64,000 nucleotides of DNA from Mansonella perstans (Eukaryota > Nematoda > Chromadorea > Rhabditida > Onchocercidae): contig JBAMDO010000198.1 in assembly GCA_037074765.1 (NCBI GenBank), positions 1 to 64,000 on the forward strand, read 5' to 3'. A program made the translations under genes and the position numbers. Below, piece after piece: positions 1 through 17,288 of the stretch; position 1 is the first letter of the stretch, and each line of letters begins with the position of its first letter. The notes below the pieces were generated by a model, which searched no databases, had not been told where the DNA came from, and saw nothing but the letters and a program-made list of their open reading frames with translations.

Positions 1-1399
1 CTTCTTCCCATTAACTGACCAGACAAACATAACTATAAAAAACGTGTTCATCATCGAAATAAGAAAATTTAAACTAAAATTTCTTGGGAGTCTCTAGAGG
101 ACGACACGTTTTAAGACGTGTCATGATAACAAACTACAAAGGTATCAAGCTTACCATAATGTGGAACGTCTGGATACCACTATGTCTTAACATTTGTGAT
201 AGAGTCCAAGCAAGACTTTGCGTCCATCTCGCAGACGTATATCTTGAACAGTAGACGAACGAGGGACTTACAAGAACTCCAATCATAAGCGAGCGTGCAA
301 CCTGTGCCTGTACTAGTACTTATTATCCTACGTAATTAGCAGATATAAATAGAGAAACGTAAATGTAGTAATACGATCATACTACAATTCGAATAAAATA
401 ATCGCAACATTGCTACCAACTTGTAATTCATCCCATAATTAATTGAATGAATCGTAATCTTTCTAAATTGTCAGATCTAAATCAAAAAAAAACGCTTAAA
501 TAAAAATAGAAAAAATTACTTAAATTTCAACAATGAAATTGCTGTCTAACTGTATCATGCTCAAAATTAAATTATCTTAAAGCATTATACAATTTTGCAA
601 GTTAAATATATAAAATCAAAATTCAGTGAGTTGGTTAATATCATCTTGATGACAAAATAAACAAATAATAAGAACGGCAAACATTTAGTAAAGAAATTGC
701 CAGATCAGGCGATAAAGATGAAGAAACAACTGAATTCAAATTCACTTCATATTTAGTAAGTTATGACCAAATTTTATGGTAGTCAAAGTCAGTTTCAGAA
801 TGAATTCCCCTTTTTGGTGATAACACCGATAATGATGCATAATAGGCGCAAACATTTCTCTACAGCGTCTCAAAAAAGTTTAAATTCCTTCTGCCCTACC
901 TTGAATTCAACTGCTTTAACATTTAATGTTACTTTAAACAACAAAAGAAAAATCTTTGACCGTCCCGTTTTTTTTTTTCATTTTTCAATTTTCCCTTTTT
1001 TTATTTTCTTTCGTTTTTTCATTTTTTTGTTTATTTTTTCTTTTTTATTATTTTTTCTTCTTTTTTATTTCTTTTTTATTTTTTTATTTTTTATTGTTTT
1101 TTTCAAGTATCTCAAAATATCAGTAAAACAACAATGTTAGAAAAATAAAGTGAACACAAGCACATGCAAAAAATCACAACAAGAATGGAAGGCAATTTGA
1201 AATGCCAAACTGTTTTTTGTGATGGTTGAATGATTTGAAGTCATGTTTTCCCAAATTTATTACGTGATTTGAAATTCGGAATTTCATCTGTGAAAAGCAA
1301 AAGCAGAATCGGAAATTCAAAACTTTCGTTGTGATTTTTTTCAAGACAGTAAACGACTTGGAAATCTGAAGATGTTGTGGAAAATATAGAAAAGCATAC
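1..1399. other. Left-edge region, mostly T-rich noncoding; possible minus-strand exons
   Basis: No gene can be assigned firmly here. The stretch around 960-1110 is almost pure T with short interruptions; the long plus-strand frame across it is low complexity and not a credible protein. Between about 155 and 320 the base composition is richer in G and C. On the minus strand there, two short open segments each end at a strong donor (gtaagc just below 155 and gtaagt near 280), so these may be exons of the nucleoporin gene to the right or of another gene. I could not match either translation to a family. Confidence 0.3.
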
Positions 1400-3092
1400 T
1401 TTGCTCCAGACTGCCTTCCTTCACCAAATATTGCCGAAGCCAATTTACTACCAATTCCAGCTCTTGTGTTTGTATGAACTACTTTTATGGTAATTTCAGA
1501 AGATAATCGTTGTCTTTTTTCTGATGTGGGGGCAATATTCGCATTGATATTCAATAAGTAAAATGAACCAGTTGCTGTCGCCCGAAGAAAATATATCCCT
1601 TCTGGAAATTACATTACAGAAATAAAATTAGAGAAAAAGATAATCCCTAAGGCAAACTTTAATCAATAATTAAGCCCGACAGAATCAATTTATTGATTTG
1701 CGTGAATACTGCAGTTTTAACCAATCCATTTTTAGGATATTTGAGTATGGACACTTAAACCTTGGTCTCAAAGTAATGAGACAAGAAATAGAATGAGACT
1801 GGAAATTGAACTAAACTCTCCTTTCACTGAGCAATTGTCCTTTCGCTGCAATTATTAAGTTTGTAGTGGGTCTCAAAAAAAAAAAAAAAATCGGTAATTG
1901 CTCAACAAACAGTTCAGTCCAGTCCATTTAATTTCACCTACGGTAAATTTCCATCTCAGGCATTACCTATTTTTTAACCTAAGATAAAGCGTTCACAGAA
2001 ATGAGAATTAATTTTAGACAATGGAAATACCAAAATTAACAGCTGACTAGCCCCAAACGTAATGTAAATCAACATTTAATGTGAAACTCTAATTTTCACC
2101 TAACTTTTTCCACCTTAGAAGATTTCTAAACATATGAATAATGGAACCTGGTGAATCCAAATTTATTTTTGTTAATGATAACGCTACTTCACGATCCAGA
2201 TCAATTGCGCTGTCACGAAATTGACGATCTAGCATAGACCAATGCCGAACATTACCTTCGGCTGTTATGGCAATTACACCGAACATCAAAAAACCTGAAA
2301 ACACAGAATAATCAAATCCTTCTACAAAACCTTCCTAGGATCCATATTTTAAATAATAAAGTTTAAAAAAAAACCTTGTCTTTTGCATATACAAATAGTT
2401 TGTCATTGTATGGAAGTCCAGATGTAAGTAAATTAAGCGCTGCTGGTGCACCTGTATAGTTTTCCTGAAAAAAAAGAACTCCAAACTCTTAGCCATCAAA
2501 AATACTCAAAAGCTGTGATACCTCAGAGTCATACTTCCATACATAAAGACTTTGACCAACTATTAATCAAGCATAATCACAATTGGATAATGAGCCTGAA
2601 CATAAGCTGTTTGGTTCTAAAGAGAACATTATTATCATTACATCACTACTTGTTGATAAGTGAATATTGTATAAACGAATAAAAAATTCCTACTCATTAC
2701 ATCATCATATTTTTTTTTTTTTTTTTTTTTTAATGCAATAATTTTATGATTTATGTAACAATGCAATAAACTTTTTTCCATCAAAAAAAATTTCATTATG
2801 AAGAAAATTATCGTTCTTCATATTCATATAACTATCAACGTAACAGTTCATTCCGTAACACTATTGTATTCCTCACCATCTTGTTCATAAACTTTGCACA
2901 TAATTTTAAGCCCATAAATTGATTAACTCTGCTTCTTAAATTGACTCTTAAATGTGAATAATAAAATACCTTTTTCCGATTCATTAGAGCGATTTCCTCC
3001 TTCGATGGATGTTACATCGATGACGTAACTAGAATTGATGATGTACTGGCATTTACGCCAAATGAGTAAGGCTGATGAGAAAGATGATTGTT
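1400..3092 (-). CDS. npp-15: NUP133-type nucleoporin, N-terminal beta-propeller exons (partial gene)
   Basis: Recognised as the N-terminal propeller of NUP133, the Y-complex scaffold nucleoporin (NPP-15 in C. elegans). Minus-strand exons, 5' to 3': 3092-3016, 2464-2375, 2294-2148 and 1601-1400. Readable landmarks are SSALLIWR (a propeller strand, compare LLIWK in the vertebrate protein), LLTSGLPYNDKL, FGVIAITAEGNVRHWSML (compare the animal segment ending in EGSIRYW) and AGIGSKLASAIFGEG (compare GIGRRVSSLFG). The join between 2148 and 1601 is phase-consistent. The join between 2375 and 2294 is one base out of phase, so a tiny exon, a sequencing error in the T-run or a wrong boundary remains. 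The start codon and the alpha-helical C-terminal half are not found; the gene probably continues left of 1400 and has upstream exons right of 3103. Confidence 0.72.
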
Positions 3093-3103
3093 CTGCATTG
3101 CAG

Positions 3104-3268
3104 AATCAACAAATTGAAAAGCTAGAAATGACTTATTACTTGACAAGTCATTCCGAAAGGTCACCGACGCGACGTGAAAACAACTCAGGCCACATACTAC
3201 GCGCCAAACGTCTAATCATCAACCAACCACCAAGTGGTAATCATCACGGCCATCCGATGTCAATATGA
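3104..3268 (+). other. Possible plus-strand terminal exon opposite the nucleoporin gene
   Basis: An open frame of 54 codons follows an acceptor-like tgcattgcag and ends at a stop at 3266-3268; an AATAAA lies near 3313. The translation contains SERSPTRRENNSGHILRAKR, basic and Ser/Arg-rich, with no family I recognise. The reverse strand of the same stretch is also open for a short run from a Met, so this could equally be an upstream exon of the minus-strand nucleoporin gene. Local GC is higher than in the surroundings, which supports function but not strand. Confidence 0.25.
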
Positions 3269-6200
3269 AGCAATTATTGGAGGGCCCGCATCGCAAATCT
3301 TCGTCTCTCTCAATAAAGTCCATGATAATAAATCAGTGTTTTTCGATATCCATTTTTAATAACTTTCCGCTATTTTTGAATTTCTTGTTAATTAAAGATA
3401 GAATTTCTAAAAAATTGAACTCAAAATTCGAATCAAATTTTAACAAAATTGAAAGTTGGAAGTTTTTTTCACTTTTTCCTTTTTGCAAAATTTAAAATTT
3501 CAAAAATAAAACAGAATTCATGAAAACTGAAAATGAAGTCAAAGGTAACACATTTTGGATCAGTTCAATGGGGACTTGGATACTTGAATTAAAATTGTTT
3601 CGAATGAGCATAAATTTGTGTTTCAATGGTTATGATATTTAGATAACTTGATTCTTTATATTTGTTATTATTATATTTATTTGCCTATGATTCACATTTC
3701 CATTAATTGTTGTACTAAAATGAGATTATTCGAAAGTGTTGCGAATGTGTTTGTATAAAATTGGCTAAATGTTGAAGTGCTGATGTTAACAGTTGGCAAA
3801 TAACTATGTTTATTGTTCTACCTCATTTATTTTGTCATCAATGCAAACATTGTTGCTGATAAGTGTTTTTATTGGTTTGATAGTTATCACTAATGCCTTT
3901 TAGTTCTTTGTTCAATTTCTTTAAAGCGTTTTTAATGTAATTGTTTGATTATTATTTTAATGTTGTCTAGCAGTGTTAAATTTTATCGTCGAATTTCTAC
4001 GAATTCCAACTTGTAGTATTTTAGTTTTATATATTTAACTTGAGAGAAGTTTAGTTTTATTTGATTGTGTTATGCGTTGGAATGACTTGATTTGGAAAAC
4101 TAGATAATAAGGCAACGTCTCATTTTTATTGGAATTCGAGTGATTTTTGGAAGCTTCCATTTGAATTCAAGCATTCTTTTGATTCAGACTGACAGGTTAA
4201 AAGACAATGATTTCAATAAATATTTTTGAGATAAATTACAAGTTGACATTAATTTTGTGATCATTTCTTGTAAATTGTAGTAGACATGGCTGATCGAAGA
4301 TAGTTCTAAAGTCTTCGATAATTTTTTTTGCGAATTAAGGGCATGAAATAATGCTAGAAATTATGGAGAAAAATTTTTTGAGTTTTTTTTGTGTTTTTTT
4401 CAGTCTTAGAATGAAATTTTGAACTTTCGATTTCTTTTCTTAATTTCTGAAAATATTTCAGAACTAGTGAAGTTTGAAATTAATGAAAGGATGGAACTTT
4501 TCACTATTCTAACATTTGATCATTTTGATTTTTTGAAACATCGAGCTATACCTTGAGCTTCGGAATATTCGTGAGCTTTTTGGTATATCGAAGGTTTCAA
4601 TGCTCATTGTAATTTTAATTCCATTTTGTGCATATGAATTTTCTATTCAGAATTTGAATTGGGAAAGAACTTGATTTTCTATGTGACGTGAATTAGCAAA
4701 GCTTTGGATTAGATTGGATCTTGTTGGATCAAATTGAATTTTGTGAGAAGAGGATGCTAATTGCCCCTTCATTCCAGGTGAGAATTTCTTGAAAATTCAT
4801 AAAATGAATCACGGGGACAAAAAAGGGAAACTTGAATGTTTGAATGATTGCAGAAAAACATTCATAAGTCGTTTTCTTTTAGGACAGTAATATCATTTGG
4901 CACCCACTTCGCAACTGTCTGCCCAGCGAATGCGTCGAAGCGGGTTCGTATTCAAAAAAAAAAATTAAAAAATGAAAAATAATAAAAAAAAAGGAAAAAA
5001 AAGGAAAGAAAAAAAAAGAAAAAAAAACAAAAAGAAGAAAAATCAAAAAATTAGAAAAAAATTTTGACAAAAATTGGAAAAAAAGTTCTGTTATTCGGAG
5101 TAACTTTTAATGCCAAAATAATTGAAACCAAGGTTTGAGAAGGGAGTAAAGCAATTATGGGAGATCGCGATCATTTTATACTCCGCTTGCCATATCTCAT
5201 GTGTACTTACATTACCGAAAATTAAAAAACTTCCCGGAGAAACTTTTCCGAACTGTCAAAAAATTTGACCATCATTTACTATTGACCGGATTAGTTTGAT
5301 TTCAATTGTTTGTTTTATTTTTTTAAAATCCTTGTCCTAGGCAAACTGTTGAATGTTGAATGGTTTTTACTCATTTACTTCATCACTAAGGTTATTTGTT
5401 ATTGAGTAACAAAAAAAATTTTTTTTTTTTTTTAATAAATAAGTATTTTTATTGATTTGATTAATGCTATACATTCAATGCTAAATTATCACAGAAACAC
5501 ATGCAAAGATCCCGCTAACTTCCGAGGGAACGAATGAGAGGGAGAATAATTGCCATGCATTGGAAATCCTACTCCTCAATTAATGCTATACTTCTTAATT
5601 TGGGGATGGAAATGCATCATTCTGTATCGCATGTCCCCTACAAAAAATTCATTGTAGCTTTATGATTACTACAACTTTTTGTCAGTTTACTGATATACAA
5701 CTAAATTGAATTACAATTGAACATATGTAAAATCGTTATCTTTGTTAATTACTAATAGCGCATCAACTGATATTACGCATGACCTATTAATATAATGGGG
5801 TCACTATTTAGCTAGAAGCTTATGTGTGTGAATTATATTTTTCAACAAAAGTTTTTCGACATTGATTTGTTACAGTTATCAATTATGGACTAAAAGTCTC
5901 GATCATGGCCAATGAACATTTGAATTTAGGCAGTTGTAGCTTAGTAATAAGTTCAACACGTTGGATAAACTGCGTAACTATGTTTTTCCGTCAGAACAAT
6001 AGCATCTTTCCCAAAATTTTGGGACAACGAAAATTACCTCAAAGTTCAGTGTAACAAACCTCATAACTTCAATTGAAACAAATGCTTAAACTGCAACCGT
6101 ATAACGAAATAGGGTAGGGTGCGAAATAGGATACGGCTAGTCCTAACATCAGAATCAGAATCGGATTCTAATTATTTCCATTCAGTGCACTGAAGTAAAT

Positions 6201-6655
6201 CTCATTTAAGAATTAAGGTAATGCATTTGGATAAGTTCAATTTTTTTGGTTCATCGATTAGTTTCTTAAGTAAGTATCGATTCTCTATGCCTTAAAATTA
6301 TTCTTTGTAATTAGAAGTGTCACATGAGGAATTTCTTTTTGTAATTTATATTAATATTGCTAGATATGTCAAGTAATATTGATTACTATATTCTCTGTGC
6401 GCTTACTGTAATTTGTGCGTGCAACCTGAACAATCCATGATGAAGTGGATGATGTAACAATCCAAAATTCCTTTTTTACTATTGCTTAACTATGAATCCT
6501 ACATCGTCTTTTTTTCTGAGGCTTAAAAATAAATCATTTTTTACATTCTCAAGCTCAAGATTTTTTAAGCATTAGTTATATGTGTTTCCTTTTGATTTGC
6601 ACGTTTTTCTTGAAAATTTCGAGCTCATTTTTTTAATTTATAGCGTCTTTTGAAG
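3269..6655. other. Intergenic region between nucleoporin and IMPDH genes
   Basis: About 3.4 kb without a convincing gene. It should hold the 5' regions of the divergent nucleoporin and IMPDH genes. A GC-richer patch on the minus strand around 4870-4950 is open in more than one frame but has no recognisable product. Long A and T runs occur at 4950-5060 and 5410-5435. Confidence 0.5.
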
Positions 6656-11052
<4,397 letters not shown>

Positions 11053-11885
11053 CAATCTTGAAATCTGGAAAAGCCAATTGAAGTAATTAGTAGCAGCTAT
11101 TTTCAGTTACGACAAACGCCTTTATTGATGTATGGCAAAGTCTGCCGAATAGCCGGTGTATTGCTGATTATTGTGGATGTGAGAATTTTACTGCTGCCGT
11201 AAATTTGTTGAATTTTTTAATTCGTTTTCCCTTATAGCACAGATTCATTAAGTGTTGTGATTTGCTATCCAGTGGTTGTTAATCTTATATCCTGAGAGAT
11301 TCTGAATTATGGAAAGTATTGTTAAAAGCAGTACCGCGGGTGATGTTCGTTTATTTAAATTGTTTTGTTACTGTAGTAGTATTTGTAGAACAGTTTTTAT
11401 GCATGTTATTATAGTTGTTGTTGGATTGTGCTTATTTTTCCTATTTTTCATTCTCTACGATGAATAATTGTTATCTGAATTGGTTTACCTGCAACATTTG
11501 TTAAATTTAATAGTAGTTCTGGATAATGTGTTGTCACTTACATTGTTATATTCGACTTTTTTGTTTACATTTGCGATTAAAATATATTCCATTTCAGATT
11601 ACTGTATATTTTATTTGACAAAAACCGATTATTGTTTCATCTGAAGTGTGATTATTCAGCAGAATTAGCAATTTCTTAAACACAAGAGAGTTGAAAGATA
11701 TGTTGCTGTTATTACTTCATGAATAACACGTAGAATGAATCGTTAATCGTTGCAAGGGCTGGAATATAGTGGTTTAAAAATACTTATAATGTTGGAGGTA
11801 CATATTGCTATCTTATGCAATAAAGTTTTAAGGTATTTGTGGTCATTCATTTCATCAGCTGAATGTACTGTTTAGATTCAAAGAG
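11053..11885. other. Spacer between IMPDH and PUSL1-like gene
   Basis: About 830 bases, AT-rich, no open frame I can support. It holds the IMPDH 3' UTR and, just before the next ATG, an acceptor-like ctgtttag ending at 11875 that could receive a spliced leader. The distance is longer than typical C. elegans operon spacers, so co-transcription with IMPDH is only a possibility. Confidence 0.5.
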
Positions 11886-13976
11886 ATGTGCGGAAATAGC
11901 ATATATCGGTATTTGTTGTGGGCATCCTATGATGGTGCTCGATTTGTATCTATTGCTAATGGAAGTTTCAATCATAATGTACTTAGTTTTCTGAAGACAC
12001 TGATGCGAAAAACTTTCCGAGATGTCGGGAAGCAATTAAAAATGTCACAGTCAAGCAGGTTTGTCGATTATACAACGCACAAATTCAGCGATTTAAGAAG
12101 ATGTTGTGAATATAATTGATTCTTGAAATGCTACAGTATCCGAAAAATTTTCCCGGCTAAGGTATTCATTCTGGACATGATCAATTTAGAACTGATGCGG
12201 GAGTACATGCAATACGAAATGCTTTTATCATGCAAATTCCCATTGAGAATGCAGATAAGGACAAAACTGAGCTAGTAAATGATTGGAATCATAAGGTTAA
12301 TGAATGTATTGGTGCATCATTACGTATTCTGGATTTTCATGCTGTCTCAAAAGGTTTCTGTTCTAGGAGAAATGTTTCATACAGGTATATATCAGTTTCC
12401 TATTTCCCTTAGTGAAATTTGAGAAAAGACAAGAGATAAGAACTAAACCAATTTAAAGAAAAAAAAAATTTGCTAAATAATTTCATCTACATTGATTTTT
12501 AAATGATGCATATAGGTTGGAGTGTTGTGAATTCCTGAATTTCATGGTATAACCAGTGCTAATGAATGTTGCGTATCTTTTGTTCTTTTTGGAAATTTTA
12601 TAGAAAATATAAATATCGACTAGCCATAGCAGAAAACGAGAAAGAATGGTTGAAAAATACAGAACAGCCATTGTTATGGCAATTTGCTGAAAGGCCGTAT
12701 TTGTGGTTCTTACCGAATGGTTTTGATATCCAGAAGGCTATAGATGCATGTTCCTTATTCCAAGTGAATTTTTGATCCATCTTTTATCATCAATATTTTT
12801 AGATTGTTAACTTCATAATATTCATTGCAATAACATTTTTTGTTCTAAACTTGGAGATAGTGCACTTGTTTTTTTCATGGTACGCATAATATGGCCTCGT
12901 TCATGAAATATCCATTACGTAATCGCATAAAGACTGATAGTCGGCCACCAACGATGAGGCATATGTTACACGTTGGCATTTCAGGAGGTTAGTGTAACTT
13001 ATGCACTTTGCTGGCTTTTTATTTATTAAAAAAATTATTGGAACCGATTTTAAAATGCAGTATGCAGGGAAACGACGTGTTACAATCAATTATCGTACAT
13101 ATAATAACTATGGTTGAAACATAAGCTCTCAGTAATAGGTATATTCTGAAATGTTATTCTAGTGCTTGGAGCAATACACAACTAATTTTCGCTACATTTC
13201 CAAAAAAAAAAAAAAAAAAAAAAACCATATATTAACTTTATACTGAATCAAGTGTTTCCTGAAATCTCATTTGAGGTAATGGAACTTTGCAGGAGAGAGT
13301 CGTTTTGGGGATGTTAACGGTTTCAATTTAATCGATATTAATATTATTTCAAGGTCTTTTTTGCGATCACAAGTAGGTGTTATATTTTTACATTTTTTGC
13401 CACTAAACGACTTTTTTATATCATAAGACTGGAATTGGCAGTTCATGAATCGAATCAGAGAAGCAAAGGCTAAAAGGAATACGATAATATGAAGTATTTA
13501 TGTATTTGTGTATGTGCTGAGTAGAATAGGAGTTCAGATTAAAGCAAAGAGCATGATGAAGTAAAAGAAATAACAAAACTCTTTTGTTGGAAAAATTGTA
13601 AACTTATGCATACCAAAAATGCCAAAAGTGCCCCACTATGGAAATTTAGAGGATTGATAAACTGTTAAAGCTAATGATCTTTCAATTCCTTATATTTTGC
13701 TTTAAATGATAGTAAAAATATTACTTTCAGATAAGACGTATGGTACGCACCATTGTCGAGCATGCTTACGGACGTCTTCAACGGGAACGTTTGATATGGT
13801 TCCTAGACAACCCAAATCCTGAAAATTTTCATCATTTTGGAATGGTGGCAGCTCCACCTCAGGGATTATTCCTAGAAGATGTTGTGTACGACGAACGAAT
13901 GTTTATCAATCCTGTACCGTACCATTATCATGACTGGGATGAAATAGATGAAATCCTTTATGATGAATCGTTTTGA
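11886..13976 (+). CDS. TruA-family tRNA pseudouridine synthase (PUSL1-like)
   Basis: Isomerises uridine to pseudouridine in RNA; TruA-family enzymes act on the tRNA anticodon stem-loop, and vertebrate PUSL1 is mitochondrial. Six exons: 11886-12058, 12190-12384, 12604-12763, 12861-12987, 13293-13372, 13731-13976; phases agree and give 326 residues. Landmarks: N-terminal RYLLWASYDGARF; the catalytic motif RTDAGVHA with Asp60, whose Arg codon is split by intron 1; RNVSYRKYKYRLA (compare TSRTYLYRLA); FFHGTHNMASF (compare LLGTHDFSAF); FLRSQIRRMV (compare YRQVRRM); and GLFLEDVVY near the C-terminus (compare GLFLKSVLY). The acidic tail ends at DEILYDESF. An acceptor-like AG precedes the ATG by ten bases. 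Whether the product is mitochondrial is not decided by the sequence. Confidence 0.93.
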
Positions 13977-14080
13977 TAAAGTGAAACATGTCATATGTAG
14001 GAGAGGTTAAAGACATGATAACAGAAATGTTTTTGATTAGTAAGTTTTTGTTTAAATGCACCGAAATCCACATTTCAATT

Positions 14081-14086
14081 AATAAA
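14081..14086 (+). terminator. Polyadenylation signal AATAAA for the PUSL1-like gene
   Basis: A canonical AATAAA lies 105 bases after the stop codon at 13974-13976, at the expected distance for a nematode 3' UTR. No transcript evidence is available to confirm its use. Confidence 0.55.
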
Positions 14087-17000
14087 CATTTTTACTAGAT
14101 TCTATCACCATATTACTACCATTGGTAAGACACAAAAGACAAACCATCCCGAGAAATCAGAAATTTCATATTTTTGCAGGAGTTCTAGATTTCGAAATTT
14201 CAAAAAAAGAAAATGAAATTTCCCACCACAATAATTTAAATGCGAAAATCGTCATGTAATGACAAAGTAGACTTTATATATATATATATTGAGAGGGATA
14301 TCACACGTGTAGGCGAAAGCGGTGATCTTCAAAATCACAATGCCACATTTAAAAAGACCGTTTTACAATTCTTATATCATCACTGTTGGAGAGATCTAAC
14401 AAAGACTATTTCCCATGTATCAGGATACAGCAACTGGAAAACGTACTGGAAAATATAACAGCTGGAAAACGCTTTGCACAGGATATCAGGCAAATTCTTA
14501 GCCCGATCATATCATCGACTGTCTAGGAACTGTTCACGGTTACTTATAATGCAACGCTGCTGCCATATTCTGTTCCATTTTCTTATTAGACTCCTCAAAT
14601 TAAACTGCGATTCCTCTAACAAATAGTCGGTGAGAGGATGAATCAATTTAGTCTTCCTCCAAAACAAACAGGTACGATCTGTTAGCAGTGCAGTTAACAA
14701 TTTTGCAAATAATAAATTGCACAGTAGGATTAAAGCATTCCGGTTTATGAGTAATCCTTAAAGGTATCACGAAATCAGATGATTGTTTCAATTCGGACAT
14801 GGTACTCTAATTGGTATCTTCCAGTTTACAACTGTACTGTAAATATCCCGAAAAAAGAAAAACTCCCTGCACTATCTATTGGTTTGGTGATACCTTCAGC
14901 GGTCAGTATGGTTTCTTTAATTTGCGAAGAAACTTAAATGTTTACGTAATTATGTTTGAAACAGCACATAACTATTGTTATTACCGAATTATAACTGAAA
15001 GCAACTCATGATGAATTACACTCTACTCTTCTTTAAAATGATTAATAGGATTATGTTAATGATGTAAAATCAAAGAAGTAGGATAAAACTTGCCTTATCG
15101 TCCGGATTCACTGCAGTTTATACGTAAATTTAATCGGATACGAATGTGATGTATGGATTAGTGGACGTACTGCGTTGACGCAGACGTGAAGTTTTGCATA
15201 TACATTATACATATGTGTATGTATCTATGTGCACGTGTATGGTATGTACATGTATGCGTACGTGTATCATCTGTATGCGTGTTATTCATAACTTTATGTA
15301 CAACGAAATTCTGGCGGGATTTCGGCTATTCAATGATGACCATTTAGGGGGTCAGCGCGCAATCACAATAGATTCGCTATTCTTACTTATTGCTTTGACC
15401 ACAGCTGTGAATTGACCTATGAATTGACCTGGTTGGAATTAAGCCAAATTTTCGTCCAATTAAACATTGTCTGATTACAAACTGATAATGTCATGTAATA
15501 CACGTTATAAGCGTAACTATCTCTATTCTACCGTATATTGAGTCATCATATGTACTGATATCCTGGTAGTAATGGATAACAATCACTGCAATATCTTATC
15601 CAATCCAATAATGATCGTAAGGAGTAAAATTGAATGCTAGTGAGCTGCAAAAAATCTTTTGGGTTACAATATGGAAGATCCTATATACGGTAGGATAAGG
15701 ACAGTTACGCGTACACCGTGCGTTGCGTATGGTTTTGATTATGTTGTAGGATGTGGAAGGCATAGGTGCGGTTGATTTCTGGTGTTGGGTTGTTACGTGG
15801 CGATGTTTGTGGATTCGTGTTGTGATTGCTGAAGTATTGATTTTATTGTTCTGTATAGATGTAGGCTTACTGATAAATGATATGATGATAATGAACAGTA
15901 ATCACTATCCTCTTTGGAATAGACATTCGGATAACCTTTTAGTTATCAGTAGTAAATCGATGAGAGCTATCTCTCTAGACTCTAGATGATCAAGTAATTA
16001 AATGTGTGGATATGATTTATCATGATGATCATAAATCCATCAGTCATTGATATTGTTTTCCATTTAATATTAATTTTACACCGAAATGAAGGTTGGATCA
16101 GATAATATGGACAACTAGAATAGCAAATGATACTTATTTTCCTAATTATCAAAATCAGAATTTTAGGGTATTTGAAATTTATATGATTTTCAATTGTGTT
16201 ATTGTTGCACTTTATACTGTTTGTTATTTTGGAGGACTTGATTTGTACATTGCTTTGGATTATTGTTTTTGAAAGTTAGTGGATCTTTTGGCCTATTCTT
16301 TGCTTGCTCTCTGCAGATATGCCATCTTGAAGTAGTGCCTGAATCTATAATTTTTCATTGGTCGACCTTATATTCCTCAAGCTCTCTGCTGTTTATTAAT
16401 TGCATTTTTCTGGATCACAGCTCTAGATGCAGCTGTTTTTGCCCTCTGTCGAAGGCATATTGCAGATTAATATGTTCCCTCCACTGTTTGTAACTGAAGA
16501 GGCAGGGAGTAGGTCGTACTTTCTTTTGCATCGTATAGTGTGGAGTGTCTGTTATTTATATAGATGCATGTACATCGAACTGAGAACGATGATTCTCAAG
16601 ATTTCTTTTTCTGTCTGTTTGCTATCGGAATTTCGAATTTTTAAATTGGATTGGGGTTTCCTTTTTTTTTTTTTTGTCTGTGGCATTAAATACGGATTGA
16701 TTTAAATAAATACATGTCCTAACATGAAGGAATTATTCTAAATAGTAGCTGTGATTTATCTTAAGTTCTACTTTGGCCACGTACGTAACTCAATGTAGCT
16801 GACCTTTGCCTTTGACCATTTAGTGATGGTTTATTGAATCAAGTTGTTAATGTTATTGATGTTTGCAGTTTTCCTTGCTGTACTTTGATGTTTATCACGT
16901 TTTCCACATTTTGTTTTATCATTTGCAGTTATTTTATCTAATGATGTTAAAAATTTCAGGGTATTTTCTAGATAGTCCGTAACGACTAAAGCTTTCGTAA

Positions 17001-17288
17001 ATTTTGATTTATATAAGGCTTCTTTCTTTATCTAAATTCCTTATCCTGTATTCAAGTTTTGGTAATTGGATAACTTCTGTAAACAGGTCAGTTATTTGTG
17101 GTGAACGCTTTTTTCTCTATTTGATTTGAAATTGTGTAGATTTTCATGCTTAGAATCTGTTTTTGCTTATTATTGACCTTAATGAAGTAAATGGACTTAT
17201 ATGGCAGGTAAGGGGAGGACATTCTCATATGAAGCAAACTGTGTTAAAAAGATAATGTGACAAATTTACGTTACCTTTATAGAATCTT
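14087..17288. other. Intergenic region upstream of the hnRNP gene
   Basis: About 3.2 kb with no gene I can support. It contains a degenerate TGTATG/ACGT-rich stretch at about 15195-15290 and several 60-90 codon open frames with unremarkable composition that lack splice or family support. The part just left of 17289 ends in ccttta tag, an acceptor-like sequence six bases before the hnRNP ATG, so 5' UTR or outron sequence is expected here. Confidence 0.5.

Noticed and set aside
763..1140. 125-codon plus-strand frame
   Set aside because: Its C-terminal half is almost only Phe, Leu and Ile from a T-rich tract; low complexity rather than a membrane protein.
14512..14700. 62-codon minus-strand frame with protein-like composition
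   Set aside because: No acceptor, donor or neighbouring exon with matching phase, and no family resemblance; left as intergenic.
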